In this document: positions 4,283 through 5,107 of the stretch, piece by piece
How the letters are laid out: each line of letters opens with the position of its first letter
Position numbering within the stretch: the stretch's first letter is position 1
Notes under the pieces: model-generated
Told to the model about the DNA's origin: nothing
Databases searched by the model: none
The model's input: only the letters and a program-made list of their open reading frames with translations
From: Clostridiales bacterium
GTDB lineage: Bacteria > Bacillota > Clostridia > Oscillospirales > Oscillospiraceae
Direction of reading: 5' to 3'
NCBI GenBank assembly: GCA_012516225.1
Contig: JAAYWX010000144.1
Location: 1-5,107, forward strand
DNA length: 5,107 nucleotides
Program-made: the position numbers and the translations under genes

Positions 4283-4332
4283 GTTTTTCCTCCTAAAATA
4301 TTAACCTTGGGGTCAACTGTTTATTGATAGAG

Positions 4333-4357
4333 TTTTGCAAATGCTTGACCTGCAAAA
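4333..4357. repeat. 7-bp dyad in the mazG-hup gap
   Basis: TTTTGCA (4333-4339) and TGCAAAA (4351-4357) are perfectly complementary around an 11-base centre, just after the mazG stop. No T-run follows on the minus strand, so it is not a good terminator. It may be an operator for hup or a chance AT-rich dyad. Confidence 0.25.
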
Positions 4358-4360
4358 AAT

Positions 4361-5107
4361 CTACTTACTGTTTTTATGTGCCTGCTTATACGTCTGATAA
4401 AGCTCTTCCATCTCGTCAAGCGTCATATCAGAAAGATTCTGTCCTTTTTTCTGTGCTTCGGTTTCGATATAGTTAAAGCGCTGTATAAACTTTTCACAGC
4501 TTTTATGAAGGGCACCTTCAGGATCTACTCCCGAAAATCGCGCCACATTGACAGCCGCGAAAATAAGATCTCCGATTTCCTCTTCTATGTGTTCCTTATT
4601 GTTTTCTTCATATGCCTGCTCCAATTCAGACAGTTCTTCGCGGAGCTTGTCCATTGCACCGGAAACATCTGGCCAGTCAAACCCAACTTTCTGTGCTTTT
4701 TTCTGGATTTTTTCCGCTCTCCAAAGTGCCGGGAGACTCTCTGCAACATCCGTCATTGTTTTTGTAACTGTGGCCTGTGATTTCTCGGTACGCTTGAGTT
4801 CATCCCAATTTTTTATTACATCATCGCTTCCAGAAACACTGACACCCGCAAATACATGAGGATGACGGTATATCAGCTTTTTGCAGGCAGTATCTGCTAT
4901 ATCATCCAGATCAAAAGAACCTTTTTCTTCTTCAATCCTTGCATGGAAAATCACCTGCATAAGCAGGTCACCAAGTTCTTCTCTTAGGTGTTCGGCATTT
5001 CCCTCATCAATAGCCTCGCAGACTTCATACGCTTCTTCGAGCAAATTGCGCCTCAAGCTCTCATGAGTTTGTTCAATATCCCATGGACAACCTCCCGGAG
5101 AGCGAAG
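4361..5107 (-). CDS. mazG: Nucleoside triphosphate pyrophosphohydrolase MazG (5' end outside window)
   Basis: MazG hydrolyses NTPs and dNTPs to monophosphates and pyrophosphate in the cytoplasm, cleansing the pool of aberrant nucleotides. The reading frame stays open to the right edge, giving 248 in-window residues of a family usually about 250-270 long, so only the first residues are missing. The signature G-G-C-P-W-D-I-E-Q-T-H-E-S-L (5-18) is encoded before the first apparent TTG start at 5056, which is therefore not a real start. Two MazG domains are visible. The first has EEAYE (24-28) and EELGD (43-47), followed by YRHPHVF (80-86). The second has EELSE (157-161) and EEIGD (176-180), with the acidic residues that bind Mg2+. 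The gene ends in TAG, 78 bases before hup. A YabN-type N-terminal methylase fusion, as in Bacillus, cannot be excluded because the 5' end is cut. Confidence 0.96.
   Translation of the reverse strand, partial: LRSPGGCPWDIEQTHESLRRNLLEEAYEVCEAIDEGNAEHLREELGDLLMQVIFHARIEEEKGSFDLDDIADTACKKLIYRHPHVFAGVSVSGSDDVIKNWDELKRTEKSQATVTKTMTDVAESLPALWRAEKIQKKAQKVGFDWPDVSGAMDKLREELSELEQAYEENNKEHIEEEIGDLIFAAVNVARFSGVDPEGALHKSCEKFIQRFNYIETEAQKKGQNLSDMTLDEMEELYQTYKQAHKNSK

Noticed and set aside
3745..4304. Plus-strand frames opposite rqcP and hup
   Set aside because: They are antisense to two clearly conserved genes with good ribosome binding sites, and the translations match no family.
4283..4360. A dedicated hup promoter in the mazG-hup gap
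   Set aside because: TTGACC and TTGCAA hexamers are present, but no -10 box lies at a proper distance from either, so I do not call one.
4376..5066. Plus-strand frames opposite mazG
   Set aside because: They are antisense to mazG with its duplicated metal-binding motifs. They are rich in Ser, Phe and Cys as expected for shadows of an acidic protein.
1..5107. CRISPR arrays, tRNA, rRNA, insertion sequences or defence genes
   Set aside because: I see no spaced direct-repeat array, no cloverleaf with a CCA or T-arm pattern, no transposase frame and no terminal inverted repeats with target duplications.

Overview
This window looks like chromosomal DNA from an anaerobic member of the Clostridia (Bacillota). 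The grounds are moderate GC content, strong AGGAGG-type ribosome binding sites, Clostridia-like versions of every recognisable protein, and a mazG - hup - rqcP (yabO) gene order that resembles the mazG/yabO neighbourhood known from Bacillus and many Clostridia. The family or genus cannot be fixed from the sequence. All confidently called genes lie on the minus strand, so the biological order runs from right to left.

Right end to centre (5107 to 3660): the 3' part of mazG (house-cleaning NTP pyrophosphohydrolase, open at the window edge), hup (HU nucleoid protein) and rqcP/yabO (S4-domain RNA-binding protein of ribosome quality control). A hairpin with a short T-run lies between hup and rqcP, and a strong intrinsic terminator follows rqcP at 3660-3695. 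Together they look like one read-through unit for nucleotide-pool hygiene, nucleoid structure and translation rescue.

Centre (3659 to 3278): an AT-rich stretch of about 380 bases without a conventional gene, and the least ordinary part of the window. It holds five closely spaced 9-mers resembling DnaA boxes (3479-3545), a 14-bp inverted repeat (3377-3409), a second short palindrome, a 9-mer found three times, and two very short minus-strand reading frames with plausible ribosome binding sites. One of these encodes a C-x3-C-x2-C peptide. The other starts almost like the dacF signal peptide.

Centre to left (3277 to 142): dacF (secreted D-Ala-D-Ala carboxypeptidase, wall maturation), pgi (glucose-6-phosphate isomerase) and a small P-loop NTPase of unknown role. 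Putative promoters lie before each. A perfect GC-rich hairpin with T-runs on both sides (99-137) ends the P-loop gene and probably a convergent plus-strand gene whose last 17 codons appear at 3-56.

Most genes are conserved housekeeping functions. I see no mobile element, CRISPR array, tRNA or rRNA, and no defence or biosynthetic system. The items most worth a second look are the 3278-3659 intergenic region and the uncharacterised P-loop protein.
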